This document shows positions 6,946 to 14,214 of a stretch of 24,958 bases of DNA, one piece after another; the first letter of the stretch is position 1; each line of letters opens with the position of its first letter. Under the pieces are notes generated by a model, which saw nothing but the letters and a program-made list of their open reading frames with translations, searched no databases and was not told the origin of the DNA. This DNA is from an uncultured Lachnospiraceae bacterium. GTDB taxonomy: Bacteria > Bacillota > Clostridia > Lachnospirales > Lachnospiraceae. The position numbers and the translations under genes were made by a program. The DNA lies in assembly GCA_958402795.1 (NCBI GenBank), contig CATXUX010000043.1:1-24958 (forward strand). The letters run 5' to 3'.

Positions 6946-7440
6946 ATGACAATGAACTTAATCTATAAAAAAGCATCCATTGATGATATAGACGTATTAA
7001 CAGAGACAAGAATAAAGGTGCTTAAAGCTGCAAATAAATTACCGGAAAATACGGATATGAGCGATGTGAAAAGGTGTTCATATGATTATTATAAAAAAGC
7101 ACTTGGCGATGATACACATATCGCATATTTGGTATTTGACGAAAATCGTTTTGTGGGATCTGGCGGGATTTGTTTTTTTCAGGTAATGCCGACGTATCAT
7201 AATCCAAGCGGGAAGAAAGCGTATATTATGAACATGTATACAGACCCTGCATATAGAAGAAGAGGAATTGCGTATCAGACATTGGACAAACTGGTAAAAA
7301 CGGCTAAAAGTAAGGAAATAACGTCCATTTCATTAGAAGCAACCCCAATGGGGCGTCCCTTGTACGAGAAATATGGTTTTGTGAAGATGAATGATGAAAT
7401 GGAACTGCAATTAAGGCAATTAAGGTTAAGGTCTATCTGA
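6946..7440 (+). CDS. GNAT family N-acetyltransferase
   Basis: A 164-residue cytoplasmic acetyltransferase. The acetyl-CoA pyrophosphate loop is visible as RRRGIA (104-109), following the beta-4 strand AYIMNMYTDPAY. The C-terminal ATPMGRPLYEKYGFVKM matches the end of the GNAT fold, where a tyrosine often acts as general acid. The acceptor is unknown. An upstream GTG at 6937 overlaps the ribosome binding site itself (AAGGAG, 6932-6937), so the ATG at 6946, eight bases after it, is taken as the start; an ATG at 6952 is possible. The gene is AT-rich like the phosphorylase-ANT(6) pair. It runs alone from its own promoter; a T-rich tract follows the stop, but no strong stem. Confidence 0.85.
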   Translation: MTMNLIYKKASIDDIDVLTETRIKVLKAANKLPENTDMSDVKRCSYDYYKKALGDDTHIAYLVFDENRFVGSGGICFFQVMPTYHNPSGKKAYIMNMYTDPAYRRRGIAYQTLDKLVKTAKSKEITSISLEATPMGRPLYEKYGFVKMNDEMELQLRQLRLRSI

Positions 7441-7448
7441 TTTTTTTG

Positions 7449-7477
7449 TTGATTTTATCCTCCGGATGTGATACAGT
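7449..7477 (+). promoter_or_regulatory. Possible promoter of the Rpn-like gene
   Basis: TTGATT (7449-7454) and TACAGT (7472-7477) are separated by 17 bp. A small hairpin, GGGAAT/ATTCCC (7492-7497 and 7504-7509), lies in the leader between this and the gene at 7614. The -10 matches consensus at only four positions. Confidence 0.35.
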
Positions 7478-7613
7478 ATTTTTTGTCAAACGGGAATGTT
7501 CTTATTCCCAAATGATTCTGGCCATATGGCTCTCATTTTCGGCGCTTTTATCGCGAATGTTCCGATAATGAAAAGAAAAAAACAAAAAAGTCAAAACACA
7601 GGAGGAATTGCTT

Positions 7614-8675
7614 ATGACAAAAGGACTGCAACAATATTTCCCGATGATTCGGACACGGCAGGAGGTGCTGGATGACATTCGAGGCAGGGAGGATCTGTCC
7701 GGTATGTTTGATGGGTGGACAGAAAAACAGCAGAATGATTTTCTGGACATTTGTACCGGAGTAAAGGGTGTAAAACTTCTCTATGACGCCTTTTTTAAGG
7801 AAATCGTCAACCCGGAGAATACACCGGAAAGGCTGGAAGAATTTCTTTCTCTGCTTCTGGGGCAGGCAGTAAAGATTCAGACAGTCCTTCCCAATGATTC
7901 CAGCCGGATCGCAGATGAAAGCTCCCTGCTGATCATGGATATCCTGGTGCAGCTTGAAGACGGCAGCCTGGCGAACGTTGAAGTTCAGAAGATAGGATAT
8001 GCTTTTCCGGGAGCCAGAAGCGCCTGTTATTCGGCGGATTTGCTGCTGCGGCAGTATAAACGGGCGAAGGGGAAAAGCGAAAAACGATCTTGCTACCGGG
8101 ATATCCGGAAGGTATATACCATTGTACTGTTTGAAACCAGTACAGGAGAATTCCACGCTTTTCCGGATCATTACATACACCGTTTTCAACAATGCAGTGA
8201 TACAGGGTTATTCATCGAATTATTTCAGGAATATATCTTTATCCCTCTTGACATTTTCGGTAAAAAACAGCACAATAAAGACATCGAAAATGATTTAGAT
8301 GCATGGCTTACTTTCCTGAGCATAGACGATCCGGAAGTGATCGAACGGCTGATCCGCCAGTATCCGCGGTTCATCCCTATGTACAAAGAAGTATACGAAA
8401 TGTGCAGGAACACAGAGAGGGTGATGGGTTTGTTTTCCAAAGAATTACAGATTATGGATAGAAACACGGTACAGTTTATGATTGACGAGATGCAGGATAC
8501 GATTGACAATCAGGCAGCGCAATTGGCTCAGAATGCAGAACAGCTCTCTCAAAAGGACGAGCAACTTTCTCAAAAGAATGAGAAACTTTTCCGACAGAAG
8601 TTGGTTATCCGGGAACAAGAAGCGGAGATAGCAAAATTGAAGAAGCTTCTTACGGAGAGAGAACATAAGGATTAG
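7614..8675 (+). CDS. Rpn/PD-(D/E)XK nuclease family protein with coiled-coil tail
   Basis: A 353-residue protein of the Rpn/'PD-(D/E)XK nuclease family transposase' group (PF12784-like), which is widespread in gut clostridia and often multicopy. The nuclease core is visible as LLIMDILVQLEDGSLANVEVQK: Asp109, Glu123 and Gln125, where glutamine replaces the lysine of classical PD-(D/E)XK enzymes, as is common in this group. The conserved YSADLLLRQY and the FHAFPDHYIHRF region follow. Residues about 299-350 form a coiled coil built on QxxEQLS heptads, probably for oligomerisation. GGAGG at 7601-7605 supports the ATG at 7614; a TTG at 7608 is too close. E. coli RpnA-type proteins cut DNA and raise recombination; activity here is inferred. 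No terminal repeats or target duplication were seen, so it is not called a mobile element. Confidence 0.82.
   Translation: MTKGLQQYFPMIRTRQEVLDDIRGREDLSGMFDGWTEKQQNDFLDICTGVKGVKLLYDAFFKEIVNPENTPERLEEFLSLLLGQAVKIQTVLPNDSSRIADESSLLIMDILVQLEDGSLANVEVQKIGYAFPGARSACYSADLLLRQYKRAKGKSEKRSCYRDIRKVYTIVLFETSTGEFHAFPDHYIHRFQQCSDTGLFIELFQEYIFIPLDIFGKKQHNKDIENDLDAWLTFLSIDDPEVIERLIRQYPRFIPMYKEVYEMCRNTERVMGLFSKELQIMDRNTVQFMIDEMQDTIDNQAAQLAQNAEQLSQKDEQLSQKNEKLFRQKLVIREQEAEIAKLKKLLTEREHKD
8508..8591 (+). repeat. Four imperfect 21-bp tandem units encoding heptads
   Basis: Four in-frame 21-bp units begin at 8508, 8529, 8550 and 8571 and encode NQAAQLA, QNAEQLS, QKDEQLS and QKNEKLF. The middle units differ at few bases. 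They form the coiled coil of the Rpn-like protein and could change in number by slippage without breaking the frame. Confidence 0.75.
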
Positions 8676-8683
8676 AAAAATGG

Positions 8684-8710
8684 AGCCGCCGCAAAATGAA
8701 TGTGGCGGCT
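8684..8710. terminator. Hairpin terminator after the Rpn-like gene
   Basis: AGCCGCCGC (8684-8692) pairs with GTGGCGGCT (8702-8710) with a single G-U pair and a nine-base loop. It lies nine bases after the stop codon. The forward strand has only a mixed TTCAATTCT after it; the reverse strand has a better T-tract (from the A-run at 8676-8680). The stem is strong enough to act as a terminator or transcript-end stabiliser. Confidence 0.55.
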
Positions 8711-8771
8711 TCAATTCTGATAAACGTATGTTTCATGTTAAGTTTTTATTGGTATTTATGGAGAAAATCAT

Positions 8772-9140
8772 ATGGACGAGATGATCCGAAAGTATTTTAA
8801 AGCATGGATAGATAAAGATATTGATACTGTGAAAGAAGTATTCTCTGGGGATGTTGTTTACAGCGAGTGCTACGGACCGGAATATCTCGGTATTGAACAG
8901 GTATTGCGATGGTTTGAGGACTGGAATGCGAAAGGTTCTGTTTTAAAATGGGACATAAAACAAATAACTGTTGTAAATAAAACAGCATTTGCAGAGTGGT
9001 ATTTTGAATGTGATTATGAAGGCAATATTGGCGGATTTGACGGGGTTACGATAGCGAAATTCAATGAAAGCATGAAAATATATGATTTAAGGGAATTTCA
9101 ATCCAAAGCAGAACATTTCCGCCCATATGGAAATAAATGA
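8772..9140 (+). CDS. NTF2-like/SnoaL-like domain protein
   Basis: A 122-residue single-domain protein of the NTF2-like superfamily. The usual start, a helix then KAWIDKDIDTVKEVFSGDVVYSECYGPEYLGIEQVLRWFEDW, is followed by strands ending in FAEWYFECDYEGNIGGFDGVTIAKF and IYDLREFQSK. Members bind small hydrophobic ligands or act as isomerases or dehydratases, and many are uncharacterised; no function can be assigned here. GGAGAA lies just before the ATG. The gene follows the hairpin after the Rpn-like gene, and no clear promoter was found in the short gap. The GNAT gene downstream starts 49 bp later. Confidence 0.78.
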   Translation: MDEMIRKYFKAWIDKDIDTVKEVFSGDVVYSECYGPEYLGIEQVLRWFEDWNAKGSVLKWDIKQITVVNKTAFAEWYFECDYEGNIGGFDGVTIAKFNESMKIYDLREFQSKAEHFRPYGNK

Positions 9141-9189
9141 AAACACCGATCTGGTTGTAATCATATTTGGTGAAAGGAGTGACAGACAA

Positions 9190-9726
9190 ATGGTTTTAGA
9201 AACGGAACGATTGATACTGCGGCGCTGGGAAGAGGGGGACGCAGAGAATTTATACCTGTATGCCAGTGATCCTGATGTGGGACCGATCGCCGGCTGGCCG
9301 CCTCATCAGAGTCTTGAGGAGAGCCGTGACGTGATCAAAAATGTGTTTTGCGGTGAGGAAGCCTACGCGGTATGCCTGAAGTCAGATCATAAAGCAATCG
9401 GAGCAATTGAATTAATGCTGAACGGTTATACGGATATGACGGAAAGAGACGATGAGTGTGAGCTTGGATACTGGATCGGAAAGCCGTTCTGGGGGCAGGG
9501 ACTGATTCCGGAAGCAGCGAGGGAAATGCTTCGTCATGCATTTGAGGATTTGAAAATGCAGAAAGTCTGGTGTGGTTATTATGACGGAAATCATAAATCG
9601 AAACGGGTACAGGAGAAGCTCGGCTTCCGGTATCAGTGGACTACCAGAGATTTGGATGTTCCGCTGATGCATGAGAAACGGACCGGTCATGTGAATCTGA
9701 TCACAAAAGAATGGTGGCTTGGGTGA
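9190..9726 (+). CDS. GNAT family N-acetyltransferase, RimJ/RimL-like
   Basis: A 178-residue cytoplasmic acetyltransferase. It starts LETERLILRRWEEGDAENLY, the standard opening of the RimJ/RimL group (Acetyltransf_3), and has ELGYWIGKPFWGQGL, whose FWGQGL (100-105) is the acetyl-CoA loop. The later NHKSKRVQEKLGFRY matches the fold's end. Such enzymes acetylate protein N-termini or small molecules; the acceptor here is unknown. An upstream ATG at 9127 overlaps the previous gene and has no ribosome binding site. The ATG at 9190 follows AAGGAG (9174-9179) at ten bases and places the LETERL motif at the very N-terminus, so it is used. Confidence 0.87.
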   Translation: MVLETERLILRRWEEGDAENLYLYASDPDVGPIAGWPPHQSLEESRDVIKNVFCGEEAYAVCLKSDHKAIGAIELMLNGYTDMTERDDECELGYWIGKPFWGQGLIPEAAREMLRHAFEDLKMQKVWCGYYDGNHKSKRVQEKLGFRYQWTTRDLDVPLMHEKRTGHVNLITKEWWLG

Positions 9727-9767
9727 GTTGACGACAGAACAGTGGATATTTGATGGAGGTGCGTGAG

Positions 9768-11318
9768 ATGAATGTAATCCCGGCTATTCATGGAAAATCT
9801 GAATGGACGGAAGAGGTCTGTGAAGAATATACAGAAACTATGCTTGCGTTCCGAACCGATCCTTCTATTCCGGAAGAGGGGTACCGTCTGGAGATTGCGC
9901 CGAATAAAGTTTGTATCGATTCCGGGACGGAGGCAGGGCGGTATTATGGTATGCAGACGCTGAACGCTTTGCTTGAAGAGGGGAATGGAGTATTATGCTA
10001 CGGAGTGATCGAGGATGCGCCCAAATATCCGTACCGGGGATTCATGCTTGATGTCAGCCGTCATTTTTTCCCTGTGGAAGAGGTCAAAAAGCTGATCAAT
10101 CAATGTGCAAAGTATAAACTGAACAAGTTTCACTGGCATTTGAGCGATGACCAGGGTTTCCGGCTTGAGAGCAGGCGGTTTCCCGAACTGAACCGGACAG
10201 GTTCCCGGAGGGTAGAATTGGATGGTACGGTTACGGAAGGATTTTATACGCAGGAAGAAATCTGCGAGGTTGTCAGCTATGCGGCTGCGAGACAGATCGA
10301 GATCATTCCGGAGATTGATCTGCCCGGGCACACTTCTGCGATTATTGCATCCTATCCGGAGTTCTCCTGTTCCAAAGAGCCGACAGAGGTGAAAACAAAG
10401 GGTGGGGTATATTCCCAGATCCTTTGCGCGGGGCAGGAGCAGACAATGCAGTTTCTCTATGAACTTTTAGATGAGATTGTTCCTTTGTTTCCGGGAAAAT
10501 ATTTTCATATCGGGGGTGACGAGGCGCCAAAGACCGCGTGGAAATCCTGCAGACACTGCCAGGATCTGATTCGGCGGGAGCATCTGAGGGACGAGGAAGA
10601 GCTGCAGGCGTATTTTACCGGAAAACTGGCAGCTTATCTGAAACAAAAGGGGAAAATTGTGATTGGGTGGAACGATATCCTGCAGTCTGGTGAGAGAAAA
10701 GGGATGATCGCGCAATACTGGGATGAACCGGTGAAGGGGTATTCATATGCTGCTGCTCAAAACGGACAGAAGTTCATTTTCTCCAATCTGGATGCGTGTT
10801 ATCTGGATTATCCCCATTGTCTGGTTACTCTGAAAGGAATTCATTCCTTAAAACCCAATATTCAGGGACATATGGATATTGCGGATGAACAGATTCTGGG
10901 ATTCGAAGCGCCGGTCTGGACAGAGTATATCGCGACGGAAGAAAAACTGGAGCAGCAGATGTTTCCTCGCCTTCTGGCGCTTGCGGAAAACGCATGGGGC
11001 AGCGGGGACGATTTTGACGATTTTCTGCGAAGAGCAAAGGCAGAAGAAGGGAATCTCGCAAAAGCCGGAATCAGATACACCCCGGTAGAAGAATCGGGTA
11101 CTTACGGGGAAGCCGGAATACAGCACATTCAGGAATGGATCAACGACTGGCTTGACCGGACGCTGTTCGGCGGTGTGGAGCTGACGCCGGAAGCCATTCA
11201 GGAAAATGTCGCGTCCGGCGCACATCTGATCCAGTCCTGCATGCAGTATGCTTATACAAAAGAGGAAATAGAACGCGTACTGCAATACCTGAGGAATCGG
11301 GAATCTGCTGAAACATAA
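9768..11318 (+). CDS. Glycoside hydrolase family 20, beta-N-acetylhexosaminidase
   Basis: A 516-residue enzyme that releases terminal GlcNAc or GalNAc by substrate-assisted catalysis. An N-terminal GH20b-like domain (about 1-85, with YRLEIAPNKVCIDSGTEAG) precedes the TIM barrel. Barrel motifs are YPYRGFMLDVSRHFF, FHWHLSDDQGFR (121-132), PEIDLPGH and HIGGDE (247-252), whose Asp251-Glu252 pair is the catalytic couple. There is no signal peptide, so it probably acts in the cytoplasm on imported oligosaccharides or cell-wall fragments. The last 90 residues are outside the barrel and not recognised. GGAGGTG (9755-9761) fits the ATG at 9768 rather than the upstream TTG or ATG. The Ogt gene follows 14 bp later, so the two are probably co-transcribed. 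Confidence 0.92.
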   Translation: MNVIPAIHGKSEWTEEVCEEYTETMLAFRTDPSIPEEGYRLEIAPNKVCIDSGTEAGRYYGMQTLNALLEEGNGVLCYGVIEDAPKYPYRGFMLDVSRHFFPVEEVKKLINQCAKYKLNKFHWHLSDDQGFRLESRRFPELNRTGSRRVELDGTVTEGFYTQEEICEVVSYAAARQIEIIPEIDLPGHTSAIIASYPEFSCSKEPTEVKTKGGVYSQILCAGQEQTMQFLYELLDEIVPLFPGKYFHIGGDEAPKTAWKSCRHCQDLIRREHLRDEEELQAYFTGKLAAYLKQKGKIVIGWNDILQSGERKGMIAQYWDEPVKGYSYAAAQNGQKFIFSNLDACYLDYPHCLVTLKGIHSLKPNIQGHMDIADEQILGFEAPVWTEYIATEEKLEQQMFPRLLALAENAWGSGDDFDDFLRRAKAEEGNLAKAGIRYTPVEESGTYGEAGIQHIQEWINDWLDRTLFGGVELTPEAIQENVASGAHLIQSCMQYAYTKEEIERVLQYLRNRESAET

Positions 11319-11332
11319 AAGGGGTAAATAAA

Positions 11333-11863
11333 ATGGTATACATAGATTATTATGATTCGCCAGTCGGACGCCTGCTGCTTGCAGAGAAGAATGGCACTCT
11401 GGCCGGTGCATGGATAGAAGGACAGAAATATTATCCGGGGACTTTGCGCGAAGAAACGGAAGTAAAACCGGATTCTCCCCTGCTGAGACAGTCGAAGCAG
11501 TGGCTGGAGCGGTATTTTGCCGGAGAAAAGCCGCTGCCCGGTGAATTAAAACTTTCTCCTGCCGGAAGTGGATTCCAAAAGGAAGTCTGGAAACTTCTGT
11601 GTGAGATTCCCTATGGTGAAACGACAACCTACGGTGAGATTGCAAGGAAAATAGCCGCAGGCAGAGGACTTGACAGGATGTCGGCGCAGGCAGTCGGAGG
11701 CGCTGTGGGGCATAATCCAGTCTCTATTATCATCCCTTGCCACCGCGTGGTCGGGGCGAACGGAAGTCTGACAGGGTATGCCGGAGGGATAGAGATAAAA
11801 AGACGGCTGCTGATTCATGAGGGTGTGGATATGAGCCGGTTTACGATTCCGAAGGAAGTATGA
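11333..11863 (+). CDS. ogt: Methylated-DNA-[protein]-cysteine S-methyltransferase
   Basis: A 176-residue suicide DNA-repair protein that moves the alkyl group from O6-alkylguanine to its own cysteine. The active site is IIIPCHRVV with Cys136. The helix-turn-helix region YGETTTYGEIA (94-104) and the asparagine-containing AVGHNP hinge precede it, and GYAGGIEIKRRLL follows. The N-terminal strand YYDSPVGRLLLAE is typical of Ogt. The length is normal for Ogt without an Ada domain. AAGGGGT precedes the ATG. An insert (KIAAGRGLDRMSAQ) in the DNA-binding region is slightly longer than in E. coli Ogt; such inserts are common in clostridial proteins. It lies 14 bp after the GH20 gene. Confidence 0.93.
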   Translation: MVYIDYYDSPVGRLLLAEKNGTLAGAWIEGQKYYPGTLREETEVKPDSPLLRQSKQWLERYFAGEKPLPGELKLSPAGSGFQKEVWKLLCEIPYGETTTYGEIARKIAAGRGLDRMSAQAVGGAVGHNPVSIIIPCHRVVGANGSLTGYAGGIEIKRRLLIHEGVDMSRFTIPKEV

Positions 11864-11900
11864 ATCACATAAAAAGTATTCTGAACGGAGGAAGAGAGGA

Positions 11901-12524
11901 ATGGAAGAGCAGCACACAAAGCCGAAAATACGTCCTGCTGATGAAGAGACAGGTACTGCATGGTTTGCGATTTTGTTTTCTGTTCTCTGGTACGCGCTGG
12001 GATTAAAAACGATGGTCGGCGGGCCGGGGATAAACGGCATCCTGATTCTTGTTGCGGGATTGATTCCCTTATACTCAGGAATTCAAGGGTTTCGGCGTGC
12101 GTTATTTTACAGAAATCAGAGAAAAGCGGCAATTGCGCTTGGAAAGAAAGCACGGGGCAGGATTACGGAAGTTTATATGGATGTACGTCCCTATGAGACA
12201 GAGAATGAAACACGGTATAGAAGGTATTACTATTTAAAGGTTGAAATGACGGATCCCAATACCGGAATGTGCTCGGAAATCACAAGTCAGACCTATAGAA
12301 GACCGATTCACCGGTATCTTGCGTCAAATAAAGTAACCGTGTATACGGATGAGAGCGGCTGGAAACATTATCTTGAGGATTTTCAATGGAAAAAGAGTAA
12401 AAAGGAACCGGATGTGTTTGCCTGCCCGCAGGAATTTGACGCATATCAGAATGGAGAACGTGTAACAAGAGTTCTATTTATAGTGGTTTTCATTCTTGTG
12501 CTTTTATGGGGATTTTTAGCGTAG
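11901..12524 (+). CDS. Membrane protein, DUF3592-like
   Basis: A 207-residue protein of unknown function. Two hydrophobic helices (about 20-36 and 43-60) are followed by a soluble domain that includes ARGRITEVYMDVRPYE, YYYLKVEMTDP and NKVTVYTDESGW. A final helix (189-207) ends the protein. The G-x-I-t-E opening of the soluble part and its strand pattern resemble DUF3592 proteins, but this assignment is only tentative. GGAGGAAGAGAGGA precedes the ATG. It lies 37 bp after ogt with no terminator between them. The sporulation gene block begins after a 96-bp gap. Confidence 0.6.
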   Translation: MEEQHTKPKIRPADEETGTAWFAILFSVLWYALGLKTMVGGPGINGILILVAGLIPLYSGIQGFRRALFYRNQRKAAIALGKKARGRITEVYMDVRPYETENETRYRRYYYLKVEMTDPNTGMCSEITSQTYRRPIHRYLASNKVTVYTDESGWKHYLEDFQWKKSKKEPDVFACPQEFDAYQNGERVTRVLFIVVFILVLLWGFLA

Positions 12525-12572
12525 TAATTCAGCGCCGGCATCTGGTTTATACGATAAAAACATAGAGAGAAT

Positions 12573-12601
12573 GAATAAGTATACCGCGCCGCACATAGAC
12601 T
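12573..12601 (+). promoter_or_regulatory. Candidate sigma-E promoter for yqfC-yqfD
   Basis: GAATAAG (12573-12579), a 14-bp spacer and CATAGACT (12594-12601) resemble the mother-cell sigma-E consensus (KMATATT - 14 - CATACAHT), with one mismatch in the -10 and two in the -35. It lies 19 bp before the GTG of yqfC. In B. subtilis the yqfC-yqfD pair is sigma-E dependent, so both position and sequence agree. Confidence 0.55.
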
Positions 12602-12620
12602 GCTTATAAAGGGTGTATGT

Positions 12621-12917
12621 GTGGCATTTTGTATGAAAAAAGACCAGGAAAGAGAGCTGCTGAAACAGCGGCTTGCTTCTGCCGCGGATATGCCGCAGGA
12701 TGTGGTTCTTGGTGCTGCTGTGATCACAGCGGTCGGAAGCCATGAGGTATGTATCGAGAATTACCGCGGACTCATTGAATATACAGACTGTCTGATCCGC
12801 GTTCAGACAAAAGAGCACCAGATTCGTCTGAACGGCCGCTGCCTCAGGATTGAATATTATACGAATGACGAGATGAAGATCACGGGAGTAATCTGTTCGA
12901 TAGAATTTTGCAAGTGA
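12621..12917 (+). CDS. yqfC: Sporulation protein YqfC
   Basis: A 98-residue protein matching the short YqfC/YabP-like family (B. subtilis YqfC is similarly short). Its core runs from DVVLGAAVITAVGSHEVCIENYRGLIEYT to the strand-rich RLNGRCLRIEYYTNDEMKITGVICSIEF. It is made in the mother cell during sporulation; the molecular role is not established. The start is GTG with AAAGGGTG upstream; an ATG at 12633 lacks a ribosome binding site. The yqfD gene follows within 13 bases, the usual pairing, and a candidate sigma-E promoter lies just upstream. Confidence 0.88.
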   Translation: MAFCMKKDQERELLKQRLASAADMPQDVVLGAAVITAVGSHEVCIENYRGLIEYTDCLIRVQTKEHQIRLNGRCLRIEYYTNDEMKITGVICSIEFCK

Positions 12918-12930
12918 GGTGGACCGGGGA

Positions 12931-14214
12931 TTGATACAGTCGTTGATTCGTTATTTGCACGGGTATGTACGTGTCCGCGTGGAAGGGGATTCCCCGGAGC
13001 GTTTTTTGAATATGTGTTCGTATCATGGAATTTACATATGGGGACTGCGGCTCTGCGGACATGCGTATGAAATGTACATGAATCTGGACGGCTTCCGCAG
13101 GATCCGGCCGATCGTGAGGAAAACGCATACAGGTATCCGGATAACAGGACGGTATGGTTTCCCGTTTTTTCTGCACAGGCACAGGAAACGGAAACTGTTT
13201 TTTCTGGGAATGCTCCTGTGTCTTTGTCTGCTGTGGGGGTATTCTCTGTTTATCTGGGATATTCATTTTGACGGAAATGATAAATGGACCGATGAAACGC
13301 TCTCGGAATTTCTTGCCGCAAAAGATGTGAAACCTGCCATGCTGAAATCGAATGTGGACTGTGCGCAGATCGTGAAGGATATCCGTGCAGAATATGATGA
13401 TATCGTCTGGGTGTCAGCGTCGCTGGACGGCAGCCGTCTCCGGATCCAGATCAAGGAAAATGAGGATACGTTCCGGGAAGAGGAGACAGAAAACGAAGCG
13501 AAGGAAGATGCGGCGGCAGAAGGCGGGGAAGCTCCGAAGGATCTGATCGCAAGTGCGGATGGCGTGATAACGGATATCATTACAAGGAGCGGGACCCCGA
13601 TGGTCCATGTCGGGGATAGCGTGAAGAAAGGCGATCTGCTTGTGTCCGGACGCGTGGAGATCAAAAACGATGCGCAGGAAGTGACCGGATATCAGTACCA
13701 GCATTCTGACGCAGATGTGATGGCAGACACGACGATAGAATATGAGGATTCCATGCCGCGCACTTATCAGGAAAAAATTTACCGTGAAAAAGAAATCCGT
13801 TTTCAGGGATATGTCCGGATCGGAGCTTATACATTCTCTGTGGGGGGCGTGAATACGGATTCCGGAAAATGGGAACGTTATACGCAGGAGTATCAGGTGA
13901 AGCTGGGAGAAAACTTCCGCCTGCCGGTAAGTATCGGTTTTTCTTATGCAAAGTCCTATGATACAGAAACAAAAAAGTATACGGAAGAGGAAATTCGGGA
14001 ACAGTTAAGCAAAAATTTTTCGGATTTTTCAGAAGAATTGGAAGAAAGGGGTATTCAAATACAGGAAAATAGTGTTAAAATACATCTGTATGCGAATTCG
14101 GCAAAAGCGGACGGAACATTATATCTGAACCAGAGCATTGCCGAGGAAGCGGACACAGAAATTCTGGACTTGAAAGGAACAGACACAGATGAGTCTATTG
14201 GAACTGATGATTGA
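12931..14214 (+). CDS. yqfD: Sporulation protein YqfD
   Basis: A 427-residue membrane protein of the YqfD/stage IV sporulation family. An N-terminal domain with GYVRVRVEGDSPERFLNMC precedes a basic stretch (HRHRKRK) and one membrane helix (about 89-109). The large domain that follows contains WDIHFDGN, the VSASLDGSRLRIQIKEN strand and VHVGDSVKKGDLLVSGRVE, which resembles a lipoyl/barrel-sandwich hairpin. An acidic, low-complexity linker (EEETENEAKEDAAAEGGEA) is inserted before it. The longest frame starts at GTG 12919, one base after yqfC. However, AGGTGG at 12917-12922 serves the TTG at 12931 at eight bases, and that start fits family N-termini better. The 3' end overlaps phoH by 26 bp. Confidence 0.85.
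   Translation: MIQSLIRYLHGYVRVRVEGDSPERFLNMCSYHGIYIWGLRLCGHAYEMYMNLDGFRRIRPIVRKTHTGIRITGRYGFPFFLHRHRKRKLFFLGMLLCLCLLWGYSLFIWDIHFDGNDKWTDETLSEFLAAKDVKPAMLKSNVDCAQIVKDIRAEYDDIVWVSASLDGSRLRIQIKENEDTFREEETENEAKEDAAAEGGEAPKDLIASADGVITDIITRSGTPMVHVGDSVKKGDLLVSGRVEIKNDAQEVTGYQYQHSDADVMADTTIEYEDSMPRTYQEKIYREKEIRFQGYVRIGAYTFSVGGVNTDSGKWERYTQEYQVKLGENFRLPVSIGFSYAKSYDTETKKYTEEEIREQLSKNFSDFSEELEERGIQIQENSVKIHLYANSAKADGTLYLNQSIAEEADTEILDLKGTDTDESIGTDD

Noticed and set aside
7492..7509. GGGAAT/ATTCCC hairpin as a riboswitch or terminator
   Set aside because: A single 6-bp stem without T-tract or conserved riboswitch elements; it is kept only as a note in the promoter entry.
7601..8710. Rpn-like gene as an active insertion sequence
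   Set aside because: Although the family is often labelled transposase, no flanking inverted repeats or target-site duplication could be found around it. The hairpin at 8684-8710 has no partner upstream.
10848..11645. Reverse-strand frame of 265 codons across the GH20-ogt junction
   Set aside because: It covers two well-supported forward genes, has no ribosome binding site and has no known motif.
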